Below are positions 1 through 7,622 of a stretch of 64,000 bases of DNA, one piece after another; position 1 is the stretch's first letter; each line of letters opens with the position of its first letter. The notes beneath the pieces were generated by a model. It made no database searches, was not told the origin of the DNA, and saw only the letters and a program-made list of their open reading frames with translations. A program made the translations under genes and the position numbers. The stretch lies in contig CALWKY010000060.1 in assembly GCA_944381395.1 (NCBI GenBank), positions 1 through 64,000 on the forward strand. Reading direction: 5' to 3'. The stretch comes from an uncultured Lachnospiraceae bacterium. GTDB lineage: Bacteria; Bacillota; Clostridia; Lachnospirales; Anaerotignaceae.

Positions 1-125
1 CAGCAATGACCCAGATCACCGTAGACGGTTTGACTGGTACAATGACATGGACCGCTGACGGCGAATGCCAGAAGGATGCAACCGCAGTCGTAATCAAAAA
101 CGGTGCATACGAAGTGATGGAATAA
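1..125 (+). CDS. Branched-chain amino acid ABC transporter substrate-binding protein, C-terminal end (partial)
   Basis: Only the last 40 codons are in the window; the gene enters from the left edge and ends with TAA at 123-125. The tail (ITVDGLTGTMTW, then VVIKNGAYEVME) is the usual ending of LivJ/LivK-type periplasmic-binding-fold proteins, where the ligand-binding lobe closes with a short strand of this kind. In a Gram-positive cell the protein would be a lipoprotein feeding leucine, isoleucine and valine to the permease encoded next. The assignment rests on this fragment and on the directly following livHMGF genes on the same strand. A strong hairpin separates it from livH, so it may be transcribed at a higher level than the permease. 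Confidence 0.8.
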   Translation, partial: AMTQITVDGLTGTMTWTADGECQKDATAVVIKNGAYEVME

Positions 126-228
126 AACCTTTGCTTAACTCGAAATTTTCGCAGCGATATATTTTACCAAAAAAAAGAGGTATTTCCTCTCAAGCATACA
201 AAAGAATTAAAAAATACAAAAGATAAAA

Positions 229-257
229 AGGATGTATGTTTTCGAAACATACATCCT
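229..257. terminator. Perfect hairpin after the binding-protein gene
   Basis: A 13-bp perfect stem (AGGATGTATGTTT and its complement, loop TCG at 242-244). On the minus strand it is followed by a T-rich run, on the plus strand by GTCTAAAAAATG, so it is a better terminator for leftward than for rightward transcription. It may also protect the 3' end of the binding-protein mRNA. Confidence 0.55.
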
Positions 258-322
258 GTCTAAAAAATGCCTTTTCCCATTTTTCATATACAAAAGATAA
301 AAACATAGAAATCATAGAAAAC

Positions 323-376
323 TCTATTCGGCTCGTTTTTTCATCCTGAAAAAATGAGTCGAGTAGATTTTTATTT
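323..376 (+). terminator. Attenuator-like terminator between binding protein and livH
   Basis: Arms 323-343 and 347-367 pair over 21 bp (with a few G-U pairs) around a 3-nt loop and are followed by TTTTATTT. This is a canonical intrinsic terminator inside the operon, as expected where a binding protein must outnumber its permease. A TATAAT at 379-384 lies just downstream, but its -35 region is poor, so a second promoter for livH is possible but unproven. Confidence 0.75.
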
Positions 377-431
377 CCTATAATAAGATATCCCGTCGTA
401 TTGATTATTTTTTCCCGTGGAGTGATAGAAC

Positions 432-1322
432 ATGATGAATTTTTTTACGAGTCTGATTAACAATCTCATCAGCGGGCTTAGCGTTGGCAGCATCTATGCA
501 CTGATCGCTTTGGGTTACACCATGGTTTATGGTATCGCCAAAATGCTGAACTTCGCACATGGCGACATTATTATGGTTGGCGCTTTTGCTGTGATCGTGT
601 CAGTCTCTTCTTTGGGGCTGCCATCTATCATTGCCATCTTGATCGCTGTGGCAGTCTGCGTCGTACTTGGTGTTGTCATTGAAGCCATTGCCTACCGTCC
701 GTTGCGTAACGCATCCCCTCTGGCCGTACTAATTACCGCCATTGGTGTAAGTTATTTACTGCAAAACCTGGCTCTTTTGATTTTTGGCTCTACCCAGTAC
801 AGTTTCCCCCGGCTTTTTCAGATGGAAGCCATTCACTTTGGTCAAATTACGATTTCTGGTCAAAGTATCATCACTTTACTTGTAACAACCATAATCATGA
901 TTGCGTTACATTTTTTCATCAATCAGACAAAAATCGGCAAGGCAATGCGTGCCGTTTCTGAAGATAAAGGCGCCGCAGAACTGATGGGTATCAGCGTAAA
1001 CCGTACAATCTCTGTTACCTTTGCCATTGGTTCTGGTCTAGCCGCTATTGCAGGATTATTTTATGGTCTTACATATGGTTTCATTGGTCCTTATACCGGT
1101 TCTATGCCTGGCATCAAAGCCTTCGTTGCAGCGGTTTTCGGCGGTATTGGTTCCATTCCCGGTGCCATGCTTGGTGGTATTCTGCTGGGTGTCATTGAAA
1201 GTTTTTCTAAGGCATATATCTCCACAGAACTTTCTGACGCCATTGTATTTGGTATTTTGATTCTGGTACTGACCATTCGGCCTTTCGGTCTATTGGGTAA
1301 GAAGACCAATGAGAAAGTATGA
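432..1322 (+). CDS. livH: Branched-chain amino acid ABC transporter permease LivH
   Basis: Membrane permease of the high-affinity leucine/isoleucine/valine uptake system. The 296-residue protein has about eight hydrophobic segments, the N-terminal family signature GYTMVYGIAKMLNFAHGD around residue 30, and the cytoplasmic coupling loop with AVSEDKGAAELMGI near residue 180 that contacts the ATPases. Length is normal for LivH. The start ATG at 432 has a GGAGTGA site 6-7 nt upstream. It is the first of four tightly packed permease/ATPase genes (livH-livM-livG-livF), downstream of the binding-protein gene and the hairpins at 229-376. Confidence 0.95.
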   Translation: MMNFFTSLINNLISGLSVGSIYALIALGYTMVYGIAKMLNFAHGDIIMVGAFAVIVSVSSLGLPSIIAILIAVAVCVVLGVVIEAIAYRPLRNASPLAVLITAIGVSYLLQNLALLIFGSTQYSFPRLFQMEAIHFGQITISGQSIITLLVTTIIMIALHFFINQTKIGKAMRAVSEDKGAAELMGISVNRTISVTFAIGSGLAAIAGLFYGLTYGFIGPYTGSMPGIKAFVAAVFGGIGSIPGAMLGGILLGVIESFSKAYISTELSDAIVFGILILVLTIRPFGLLGKKTNEKV

Positions 1323-1333
1323 GGTGATGCGAT

Positions 1334-2335
1334 ATGAAAATAAAGAAATTATTTACTGGCAATTTCAAAATTTATAGTTTCATGGTCATCGCCTTTTTGG
1401 TGGTTTTCGTACTTTCTCAGATGGGATTGCTGAGCAGGCATGCTTCTTCCCTGCTGGTTCCCATCTGCATCAATATTATTTTAGCCGTTTCCTTAAATTT
1501 AAATGTAGGTTTCTTAGGTGAATTGACCCTGGGGCATGCAGGATTCATGTCTGTAGGCGCATATGGCGGATGTCTGCTTTCCATCGCATTGGAAGCCGCT
1601 GCTGTGCCTGTATTGATTCGCTTTCCCATTGCAATGATCTTTGGCGGTCTCGTAGCCGCTGCCTTTAGTGTCGTCATCGGCATTCCCGTTTTACGTTTGA
1701 AAGGCGACTATTTGGCAATCGTTACATTGGCATTTGGTGAAATCATCCGCAGTGTCATCATAAACTTAAACTTTACCGGCGGTGCCGCCGGATTAAAAGG
1801 AACGCCTCAGGATTCCAATTATATAATTTGTTTTGTTGTGATTATGATTATGCTGTTTTTGCTTCTGCATCTGGTTAACAGTAAACATGGTCGTGCTATC
1901 ACTGCCATCCGGGACAACCGCATTGCAGCAGAAGCCTGCGGCATCAATGTAACTTACTACCGCCTGCTGACCTTTGTAGTCGCCGCTTTCTTTGCGGGTG
2001 TAGCTGGCGTTTTATATGGACATAATTACTCCATTTTGACCGCCGGCACCTTTGACTACAATAAATCCATTGAAATTCTAGTTATTGTTGTATTAGGCGG
2101 CATGGGCTCCATTATGGGTTCCATTATTTCCGCTATCGTTATCACCATTTTGCCGGAAGCATTCCGCGCAGTAGGCGATTATCGTATGCTGATTTACGCC
2201 ATTGTATTGATTATCGTTATGATCGTAAACGCATCTGATCGGTTCATATGGCTAAAAGATTTACTCAATCCCAAATATCAGATCAACCGGTTCCGCAATC
2301 AAAGAAACGCGAAAAAAGGAAAGGAGGCGCTTTGA
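1334..2335 (+). CDS. livM: Branched-chain amino acid ABC transporter permease LivM
   Basis: Second membrane subunit of the Liv importer, pairing with LivH in the membrane. The 333-residue protein is strongly hydrophobic, with the family's SLNLNVGFLGELTLGHAGF segment near residue 55, LKGDYLAIVTLAFGEI near residue 125, and the coupling loop AIRDNRIAAEACGIN near residue 190. It starts 11 nt after livH with a GAGGTGAT site, and its stop is directly followed by livG. The basic C-terminal tail (RFRNQRNAKKGK) is cytoplasmic. Confidence 0.95.
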   Translation: MKIKKLFTGNFKIYSFMVIAFLVVFVLSQMGLLSRHASSLLVPICINIILAVSLNLNVGFLGELTLGHAGFMSVGAYGGCLLSIALEAAAVPVLIRFPIAMIFGGLVAAAFSVVIGIPVLRLKGDYLAIVTLAFGEIIRSVIINLNFTGGAAGLKGTPQDSNYIICFVVIMIMLFLLLHLVNSKHGRAITAIRDNRIAAEACGINVTYYRLLTFVVAAFFAGVAGVLYGHNYSILTAGTFDYNKSIEILVIVVLGGMGSIMGSIISAIVITILPEAFRAVGDYRMLIYAIVLIIVMIVNASDRFIWLKDLLNPKYQINRFRNQRNAKKGKEAL

Positions 2336-2336
2336 T

Positions 2337-3194
2337 ATGTTTGATAAAGTAAAATTAGTACCATATCCGGCTCACTCCGTGATTCCTGAACGTGATCAAG
2401 GGCAGGCAATTTTGCAGGCAAGAGATTTGGGTATTGACTTTGGCGGTCTGACTGCCGTAGATGATTTTACACTGACCATTGGCAGAACAGAAATTGCTGG
2501 CCTGATCGGTCCGAATGGTGCTGGAAAAACAACGGTATTTAATCTGCTGACCAGCGTTTACCAGCCCACACGTGGTTCCATTTTGATTGATGGATATAAC
2601 ACCATTGGCAAAAGTACTTACCAGGTAAATAAATTAGGTGTTGCCCGTACCTTCCAAAACATTCGACTGTTTAATCACATGTCTGTATTGGATAATGTAA
2701 AAACCGGGTTACATAACGCAACAGATACTTCTTTGCGTTCTACCTTCCTGCGTACACCTTTTTTCCTGAAGAAGGAAAAAGAAGCAGATGAAAAAGCAAT
2801 GGAATTGCTGGAGTTTTTCCATATGGGTGGATTAGCAGATCTGCCTGCAGGCAGCCTCCCCTATGGCGCACAAAGACGTCTGGAAATTGTGAGAGCACTG
2901 GCAACACAGCCGAAAATCTTATTATTGGACGAACCTGCTGCCGGCATGAATCCTTCTGAGACAGCAGAGTTGATGGAGAACATTCATAAGATTCGTGACA
3001 CATTCCAGATTGCGATTCTGTTGATTGAACATGACATGAATCTGGTTATGGGTATTTGCGAAGGTATTTGTGTATTAAATTACGGTCGTGTCATTGCAAA
3101 AGGAACACCCGATGATATTAAAAATAACCCTATGGTAATTGAAGCCTACTTAGGCAAAGGGAAAGGAGGCACCCCTGATGTTGCAGGTAAATAA
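2337..3194 (+). CDS. livG: Branched-chain amino acid ABC transporter ATP-binding protein LivG
   Basis: One of the two ATPase subunits energising the Liv importer. Walker A is GPNGAGKT (about residue 60), the signature stretch is LPYGAQRRLEIVRAL, a variant LSGGQ typical of LivG, and Walker B is ILLLDEPAAGMN, followed by the switch histidine in IEHDMN. The protein has an N-terminal extension of about 25 residues before the ATPase fold. A strong AAAGGAGG precedes the ATG. The gene begins one base after livM and overlaps livF by 17 nt, suggesting translational coupling. Confidence 0.95.
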   Translation: MFDKVKLVPYPAHSVIPERDQGQAILQARDLGIDFGGLTAVDDFTLTIGRTEIAGLIGPNGAGKTTVFNLLTSVYQPTRGSILIDGYNTIGKSTYQVNKLGVARTFQNIRLFNHMSVLDNVKTGLHNATDTSLRSTFLRTPFFLKKEKEADEKAMELLEFFHMGGLADLPAGSLPYGAQRRLEIVRALATQPKILLLDEPAAGMNPSETAELMENIHKIRDTFQIAILLIEHDMNLVMGICEGICVLNYGRVIAKGTPDDIKNNPMVIEAYLGKGKGGTPDVAGK

Positions 3195-3876
3195 TATCAA
3201 TGTATATTACGGCAAGATTCATGCGGTAAAAGACATCTCCTTTCATGTAAACGAAGGCGAAATTGTATCTTTGATCGGCGCAAACGGCGCAGGAAAATCC
3301 ACCACCATTCATACCATTTCCGGTCTGCTCCATTCCAAAACCGGAAGCATTTCCTTTTTGGGAGAAGATATTACGAAAGCAGAAGCCTATAAACTGGTAT
3401 ATAAAGGGCTGGCTCATGTACCGGAAGGCAGGAGAATTTTCCTCAACATGACCGTTATGGAAAATCTGGAAATGGGTGCTTATTCCAAAGGAAAAGTAAG
3501 CAGTGAAGATTTGGATAAAATTTTCCAGCGGTTTCCTCGTTTAAAGGAGCGCCGCAAGCAAATTGCCGGTACACTATCCGGTGGCGAGCAGCAAATGCTT
3601 GCCATGGGACGCGCGCTGATGAGCCATCCCAAACTATTGATGCTGGATGAGCCGTCCATGGGTCTTGCTCCCATTCTGGTAGAACAGATTTTTGATATCA
3701 TTCAGGAATTAAACCGCACAGGAACCACCATTTTGCTGGTAGAACAAAATGCAGAAATGGCACTGAAAGTAGCCGATCGTGCCTATGTTCTGGAATCCGG
3801 CAGCATCGTTCTTTCCGGTGCCGGAAAAGATTTGATCTCCAGCGATTCTATCCGTCAAGCATATCTGGGCGGTTAA
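3178..3876 (+). CDS. livF: Branched-chain amino acid ABC transporter ATP-binding protein LivF
   Basis: Second ATPase of the Liv importer, 232 residues, normal length. Walker A GANGAGKS at about residue 37, signature LSGGEQQMLAMGRAL, Walker B LLMLDEPSMGLAP and the H-loop replaced by the LivF-typical VEQN. It starts inside the end of livG with the ribosome site AAAGGAGG 9 nt upstream. The operon ends here: the terminator at 3918-3963 lies inside dispersed repeat copy F. Confidence 0.95.
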   Translation: MLQVNNINVYYGKIHAVKDISFHVNEGEIVSLIGANGAGKSTTIHTISGLLHSKTGSISFLGEDITKAEAYKLVYKGLAHVPEGRRIFLNMTVMENLEMGAYSKGKVSSEDLDKIFQRFPRLKERRKQIAGTLSGGEQQMLAMGRALMSHPKLLMLDEPSMGLAPILVEQIFDIIQELNRTGTTILLVEQNAEMALKVADRAYVLESGSIVLSGAGKDLISSDSIRQAYLGG

Positions 3877-3894
3877 ACAAAAAAGTCTGCACAT

Positions 3895-4055
3895 TAGGGC
3901 AGTTTGATAAGAAAACAAAAATAGCCAGAATCCTTTTTCTATAGGGATTCTGGCTATTTTTTGTTCGTATCAGTTCCTTAGAAAGGCAGTCACGGCAGCT
4001 TCTCCTATGGAAGTAAATAAAAGAAAAATAATATTCTTAAGTAAGATCTGTTTAT
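3895..4055 (-). repeat. Dispersed terminator-bearing repeat, copy F
   Basis: Read on the minus strand this matches five other intergenic segments in the window. The 3' end (GTTTTCTTAT, then TGCCCT) is nearly identical to copy A. The 5' part (CTTAAGAATATTATTTTTCT) matches copy E closely. The central hairpin (arms 3920-3933 and 3944-3957, TAGCCAGAATCC) is perfect and flanked by A- and T-runs, so it serves as the terminator of livF. Orientation is opposite to livF. Boundaries are approximate. Confidence 0.75.
3917..3963 (+). terminator. Intrinsic terminator of the liv operon
   Basis: Perfect 14-bp stem (AATAGCCAGAATCC and its complement) with a 10-nt loop, followed by seven T residues. It lies 44 nt after the livF stop codon and forms the central hairpin of repeat copy F. 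Confidence 0.9.
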
Positions 4056-4166
4056 GGTACCAGTTTTTAGCAAAAGCGGAAGTCCGCCCTCCTTTCTATG
4101 GGCAAGTTTCAAAAATATTTTTTCCCCATACTATGAAAGTGCAGCAAATGAAAGGAGGCAATGCAA

Positions 4167-4442
4167 ATGAATTTAAAAGAAAAATCCGCTCATACCACAC
4201 AAAACTGTAACGCAAATGAAAAAACCAACACTTCTGAAAAACCTTTGCATGCAAAAGAAATGGAGTCTTGCAACACCTGCATCCAAAACAGCGTAGGTCT
4301 GGCACAAGCAATGGTAGCCAATCAGCCTTATGAAACACCCCTTTCTCCCGAACAGGGTCTCATCTGCGGCACAGCCTTTTCTTCCCTTTCCATGCCTTAC
4401 AGCCAGGGATTTTGGATTTGGCTCAATGAGAAAGGAGAGTGA
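4167..4442 (+). CDS. cotJA: Spore coat associated protein CotJA
   Basis: First gene of the cotJ operon, encoding a small inner-spore-coat component of 91 residues. The conserved core is at the C-terminus: LSPEQGLICGTAF followed by LSMPYSQGF, the PE/GT/PY pattern of the CotJA family. The N-terminal half is polar and cysteine-containing (C12, C36, C39 and so on). The ATG at 4167 is preferred over 4161 because AAAGGAGG ends 8 nt before it. cotJB follows after 5 nt. In Bacillus subtilis this operon is expressed in the mother cell during sporulation. Confidence 0.85.
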   Translation: MNLKEKSAHTTQNCNANEKTNTSEKPLHAKEMESCNTCIQNSVGLAQAMVANQPYETPLSPEQGLICGTAFSSLSMPYSQGFWIWLNEKGE

Positions 4443-4447
4443 GAAAA

Positions 4448-4732
4448 ATGGATCGAAATATGTTGATGCAAAAATTGATGGAATTGGATTTTTTAGCTGT
4501 TGATCTGGGGTTATTTTTGAATACCCATCCAGATTCTTCCGAAGCAATCGCAGCTTATAATGAAGTAATTGAAGCGGCAGACAAAGTGCGTCTGCAATAC
4601 GAAGAAAACTTTGGACCCTTATGCTCTTTCCGTAGTTATGCCGCTGATCCGGAACATTGGCTTTGGGAAAGAAATCCCTGGCCGTGGCAAAAAGATGCGA
4701 ATACGACAATGGGCGGAAAGGAGTGTAGATAA
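4448..4732 (+). CDS. cotJB: Spore coat protein CotJB
   Basis: 94-residue CotJB-family protein. Recognisable features are the early helix LMQKLMELDFLAVDLGLFLNTHP, which in this family leads to a conserved AxxxYN motif (here AIAAYNEV), and the C-terminal tryptophan-rich end EHWLWERNPWPWQ. The start ATG has AAAGGAGAG 8 nt upstream; a GTG at 4439 lies too close to that site. It sits between cotJA and cotJC with very short gaps, the standard cotJABC order. Confidence 0.9.
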   Translation: MDRNMLMQKLMELDFLAVDLGLFLNTHPDSSEAIAAYNEVIEAADKVRLQYEENFGPLCSFRSYAADPEHWLWERNPWPWQKDANTTMGGKECR

Positions 4733-4735
4733 ACT

Positions 4736-5323
4736 ATGTGGATTTATGAAAAAAAATTGGAATTCCCTATTCACATCACTAAACCTGATGGCAGATTGGC
4801 AAAAATCATGATTGAACAGTACGGGGGACCGGACGGCGAGCTGGGTGCAGCTGTGCGGTATTTAAGCCAGAAATTCACCATGGTAACACCGCAGGCAAAA
4901 GCCACCCTAAACGATATTGCCACAGAAGAAATGGCACATTTAGAAATGATGGGTACCATTGTTCATCAGTTAACCCAGGGTCTGACAAAAGCGCAGTTGG
5001 AAGAAGCAGGTCTTTCTCCTTACTATGTCAACCATGGCTTTGGCGTCTATCCTTCTGCAGCTTCCGGTATTCCTTTTAACGCTACCGCTTTACAGTCTAA
5101 AGGCGATCCTCTGACGGATCTGTATGAAGATATGGCAGCAGAACAAAAAGCCAGAAGCACCTATGAGTATCTTATAGATTTAACTGATGATCCTGACGTT
5201 TTGGCACCGTTACGTTTCTTACGTGAACGGGAAGTGGTGCATTTCCAGAGATTCGGTGAAGCTTTGGATTCCGCCAGAGATTATTTAAATCAGCAGCATT
5301 ACTTTTTTATGAACCAAAAATAA
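4736..5323 (+). CDS. cotJC: Spore coat protein CotJC, manganese-catalase family
   Basis: 195-residue ferritin-like four-helix protein of the manganese catalase family, embedded in the spore coat. Metal-ligand positions are visible: the ATEEMAHLEMM stretch near residue 65 (Glu and His ligands), E near residue 36, DMAAEQKARSTYEYL around residue 138, and the second ExxH in REREVVHFQRF near residue 170. It is shorter than true manganese catalases, as CotJC normally is. Last gene of the operon, followed by an intrinsic terminator at 5329-5359. Confidence 0.93.
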   Translation: MWIYEKKLEFPIHITKPDGRLAKIMIEQYGGPDGELGAAVRYLSQKFTMVTPQAKATLNDIATEEMAHLEMMGTIVHQLTQGLTKAQLEEAGLSPYYVNHGFGVYPSAASGIPFNATALQSKGDPLTDLYEDMAAEQKARSTYEYLIDLTDDPDVLAPLRFLREREVVHFQRFGEALDSARDYLNQQHYFFMNQK

Positions 5324-5328
5324 AAAAT

Positions 5329-5359
5329 AAGGCAAAGGATATTTCCTTTGCCTTTTTCT
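5329..5359 (+). terminator. Terminator of cotJABC, shared with the converging flavodoxin gene
   Basis: Stem AAGGCAAAGGA (5329-5339) pairs with 5344-5354, 4-nt loop, then TTTTTC. A-rich sequence on the other side also makes it usable from the minus strand, where the flavodoxin gene ends at 5359. Confidence 0.88.
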
Positions 5360-5802
5360 TATTCTTTTTCCAGCATTTCTCCATAAAACTGGATTACTTT
5401 CATGATTTCTCCCCGATCCGGCTGCCCTTTGATATTCCATCCAAAATACTTAATCCGCCACCAGTTTGTTTCTCCCAATGCGCCGCAGTTACCTAAAATA
5501 CGGCATTTTTTCTTGGCACAGATTTTATGGATGGATTGGGTATATCCTTCCTTTCGGAATCCGCTGGTATAAATAAAGAAAACTTTTTTCCATTCCGGCA
5601 GGTTTTTTTCTGCAAAATGCAGCACGCTTTCATGGAAAGAACCATTGTAAATACCTGATGCGAAGCAAATTTTATCATATCCGCTTAAATCAGCCTCTGA
5701 TACTGTTTCTGCATTGATCAAATCTACTTCGTAGGTTTCCGCGATTTTATCAATAACCTTTTTTGTATTTTTCTTTGAATAATATATAATAACTGTTTTC
5801 AT
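5359..5802 (-). CDS. Flavodoxin-like protein
   Basis: 147-residue protein of the flavodoxin fold, a small FMN-binding electron carrier or a flavodoxin-domain reductase. The N-terminal strand and phosphate loop read MKTVIIYYSKKNTKKVI, and a second flavin contact region lies at FIYTSGFRKEG, as in the clostridial flavodoxin-domain family. ATG at 5802 is chosen because AAAGGATGGAG is suitably placed; upstream in-frame codons lack a site. A consensus promoter lies at 5828-5856. The gene converges with cotJC. The electron partner is not known. Confidence 0.75.
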   Translation of the reverse strand: MKTVIIYYSKKNTKKVIDKIAETYEVDLINAETVSEADLSGYDKICFASGIYNGSFHESVLHFAEKNLPEWKKVFFIYTSGFRKEGYTQSIHKICAKKKCRILGNCGALGETNWWRIKYFGWNIKGQPDRGEIMKVIQFYGEMLEKE

Positions 5803-5827
5803 TTGCTCCATCCTTTCTCTTTTACTA

Positions 5828-5856
5828 ATCATACACAAAACAGGTATGAAATACAA
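5828..5856 (-). promoter_or_regulatory. Sigma-A type promoter of the flavodoxin gene
   Basis: On the minus strand TTGTAT (5851-5856) and TATGAT (5828-5833) are separated by exactly 17 nt, about 26 nt before the flavodoxin start codon. Confidence 0.7.
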
Positions 5857-5961
5857 GTTATAAATTATGAAAAACCTCTGATTTCCGGTAAAATGTCCAT
5901 TGTTCTTTCTTTCAATTCATGTTATCCTTCTTACAAAAGGTATCTTTCTAATTTACAGATA

Positions 5962-5986
5962 CATGTAGTGTAAAGAACACTTCATG
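5962..5986. promoter_or_regulatory. 25-nt imperfect palindrome in front of the XRE gene, putative operator
   Basis: CATGTAGTGT and ACACTTCATG face each other around AAAGA; 9 of 10 positions pair. It ends 5 nt before the ribosome site of the XRE gene at 6003, a place typical for autoregulation by small HTH proteins. Binding is inferred, not shown. Confidence 0.5.
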
Positions 5987-6002
5987 CCATAGGGGGGATT
6001 GT

Positions 6003-6317
6003 ATGGACATGGATTTTATCCGTAACCGGATGATTCAATTACGTGTGCAAAAAGGGGTTTCCGAAAGCCGCATGAGTCAGGATTTGGGGCACAGCAAAAG
6101 TTACATCAACAATATTTCCTGCGGAAAATCTTTACCTTCTTTACCGGAGTTTCTTGCCATTTGCGACTATCTTTCCGTAACGCCAAAGGAATTTTTTGAT
6201 GTGGAAGAGAAAGATCCGGCACAATTCAATCAGGTCTGGGAAGCCTTAATGGAACTGGATGAAGAAGATTTATCTTTAACTTTACGTAACATTTCCAGAT
6301 TGCTGCGAAAAAAATAA
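6003..6317 (+). CDS. XRE-family helix-turn-helix regulator
   Basis: 104-residue DNA-binding protein. Residues 5-62 form an HTH_3 fold: RNRMIQLRVQKGVSESRMSQDLGHSKSYINNISCGKSLPS gives helices 1-4, with the recognition helix around SKSYINNIS. The C-terminal 40 residues (FNQVWEALMELDEEDLSLTL) are an acidic helical tail that could mediate dimerisation. The site AGGGGGGAT precedes the ATG, and the palindrome at 5962-5986 may be its own operator. It is divergent from the flavodoxin gene and converges with the endolysin gene. The target is unknown; neighbours suggest redox or a phage-derived cassette. Confidence 0.8.
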   Translation: MDMDFIRNRMIQLRVQKGVSESRMSQDLGHSKSYINNISCGKSLPSLPEFLAICDYLSVTPKEFFDVEEKDPAQFNQVWEALMELDEEDLSLTLRNISRLLRKK

Positions 6318-6326
6318 CCAAAAATA

Positions 6327-6353
6327 AAAAAGAGGCATATGCCTCTTTTTTTG
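6327..6353. terminator. Bidirectional terminator between XRE and endolysin genes
   Basis: Perfect palindrome AAAGAGGCATATGCCTCTTT flanked by A-run on the left and T-run on the right, located between the convergent genes ending at 6317 and 6366. Confidence 0.88.
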
Positions 6354-6365
6354 ATGATACAGACT

Positions 6366-7007
6366 TTATTTTTTTGTGAGTACTGCGGTGCTTCCAGAAC
6401 TGCTAACGCTATAACCCATTGCCTCTGCCAAATCTGTAATGCGGATATAATTTTTTCCATCCTTTAAAATACGTTCTACTGTAATTTCTTTTCCATCTAC
6501 GACCATCTTGCTGCTTTCCACCATTTCTTCTTCCTCCTTTTGCTGTGCAGAGATCAGATTTGTTTCATACGCTATATACCCCATCAACAGCCAGTGGGTA
6601 AAGCCGCTTCCTTTTATTTTTGCTTTTCTAACACCATAAGCGCTGCCATCGGCAGCGATATACCAAGGCTCTCCATTTACTAATCCTAAATAAATTCCTA
6701 CATGTCCTGTTTTCCAAACCAGCGCGCCAATGGGTGCTTGCGCAATGGTTTGAATCCGTTCTCTGCGAATGGCTTTTTCGTATAACTGTGCCGTACCATA
6801 TTGTTTCCCTGTTGCCCATCCAATCAATCCGCTGCAGTCCACACAAACCTTACCAATTTTATTACGGTCACTATCCCATACCAAATCCCCATATGCAGTT
6901 TTTAGGCGTTCATAGTCTGCTTTGGTCATTACTTTTCCTTTCATGCCATATACGTAAGCCGTTCCCAGTTTGCTTTCCGCAAAGGCTGCCAATTCCTTCC
7001 CTGTCAT
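6366..7007 (-). CDS. NlpC/P60-type endolysin with C-terminal stalk-like domain
   Basis: 213-residue predicted peptidoglycan hydrolase. Residues 1-145 form an NlpC/P60-like cysteine peptidase: the nucleophile is C58 in VDCSGLIGWATG, and the histidine is H102 in KTGHVGIYLG. After an acidic linker (QQKEEEEM) residues 165-213 resemble the second half of a copper-amine-oxidase-N-type stalk domain (VVDGKEITVERIL, IRITDLAEAMGYSV), a common wall-targeting tail in clostridial phage lysins. No signal peptide, so export needs a holin, and a holin-like gene overlaps its start by 4 nt. AGGAGGATCC precedes the ATG. It is a phage-type lysis gene without other phage genes around it. Confidence 0.82.
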   Translation of the reverse strand: MTGKELAAFAESKLGTAYVYGMKGKVMTKADYERLKTAYGDLVWDSDRNKIGKVCVDCSGLIGWATGKQYGTAQLYEKAIRRERIQTIAQAPIGALVWKTGHVGIYLGLVNGEPWYIAADGSAYGVRKAKIKGSGFTHWLLMGYIAYETNLISAQQKEEEEMVESSKMVVDGKEITVERILKDGKNYIRITDLAEAMGYSVSSSGSTAVLTKK

Positions 7008-7213
7008 GATGGATCCTCCTTATTTTTCTGATTCTGTGTCACAAAATAAAAAGTTGTTACAACGGAAAATACTGTCATAAACTGTTCTCCGCTAATTTGC
7101 CCCTTTAACGATAAAATAGAAAAAACAATGGTCATAATGAGTGTTACAGTTCCTTTAATGGTGAAAAAATTCCGCACTATGGTTTCATGACTGTCATTTT
7201 GCAAATTTGACAT
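7004..7213 (-). CDS. Small holin-like membrane protein
   Basis: 69 residues with two hydrophobic segments, about residues 21-36 (VTLIMTIVFSILSL) and 45-60 (FMTVFSVVTTFYFVT), and charged ends, the usual build of small phage holins that permeabilise the membrane for the lysin. Its stop overlaps the endolysin start (ATGA, 4 nt), which is the classical holin-endolysin arrangement. A GGGGGAAT site precedes the ATG. Sequence similarity to a named holin family was not recognised, so the call rests on topology and context. Confidence 0.65.
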   Translation of the reverse strand: MSNLQNDSHETIVRNFFTIKGTVTLIMTIVFSILSLKGQISGEQFMTVFSVVTTFYFVTQNQKNKEDPS

Positions 7214-7226
7214 ATTAATTCCCCCT

Positions 7227-7328
7227 TCACGTCTGGGTGCCTTTCAAAAATATTTCATGATTGTTAAAAGCCTCTCTTTGGTACATAAAGAAGCCGCCAA
7301 TGAAAATACCTTCACCGTACGTCTGCAT
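7227..7328 (-). CDS. 33-residue ORF at the head of the lysis cassette
   Basis: A short open frame (MQTYGEGIFIGGFFMYQ, then REAFNNHEIFLKGTQT) with the excellent ribosome site AGGGGGGAAG 4-5 nt before its ATG. It ends 13 nt before the holin-like gene and would be the first cistron of the cassette. Small phage proteins occur at this place in many Firmicutes lysis modules (between tail fibre and holin), but no family is recognised. Function unknown; coding status is plausible but unproven. Confidence 0.4.
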   Translation of the reverse strand: MQTYGEGIFIGGFFMYQREAFNNHEIFLKGTQT

Positions 7329-7622
7329 TTTCTTCCCCCCTATCAAAATATGCAGCTTGTCTTTATTTGCGCCTGTCCGCAGTAAAATGGAGCAGATTAT
7401 CCCCAAAAACTGTCAGCGAAAAAATATTTTGTACTTCTTTAATGAAAAAAGTTCTATTCATGCACCTGTTTTTCTTCTGCCGTTTGAACCAATCTTACAT
7501 CTGCTTTTGTCTCAAAAAGTCTCATTTTTTCTTTCAAATCTACATTTCCTATGGTATACTACTTGTGATGTGAAGCAGAAGAAAGCCTTTTGCTCTTTTA
7601 TTTTTGGGAGGTGTTTTTCTAT
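7329..7622. other. Divergent intergenic region, lysis cassette and stalk-domain gene
   Basis: About 290 nt without a convincing gene. For the plus-strand gene a -10 TATACT is at 7555-7560 with a weak TTTCAA 17 nt upstream. No clear consensus promoter was found for the lysis cassette. Long plus-strand frames here lack a good start and are judged non-coding. Confidence 0.4.
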
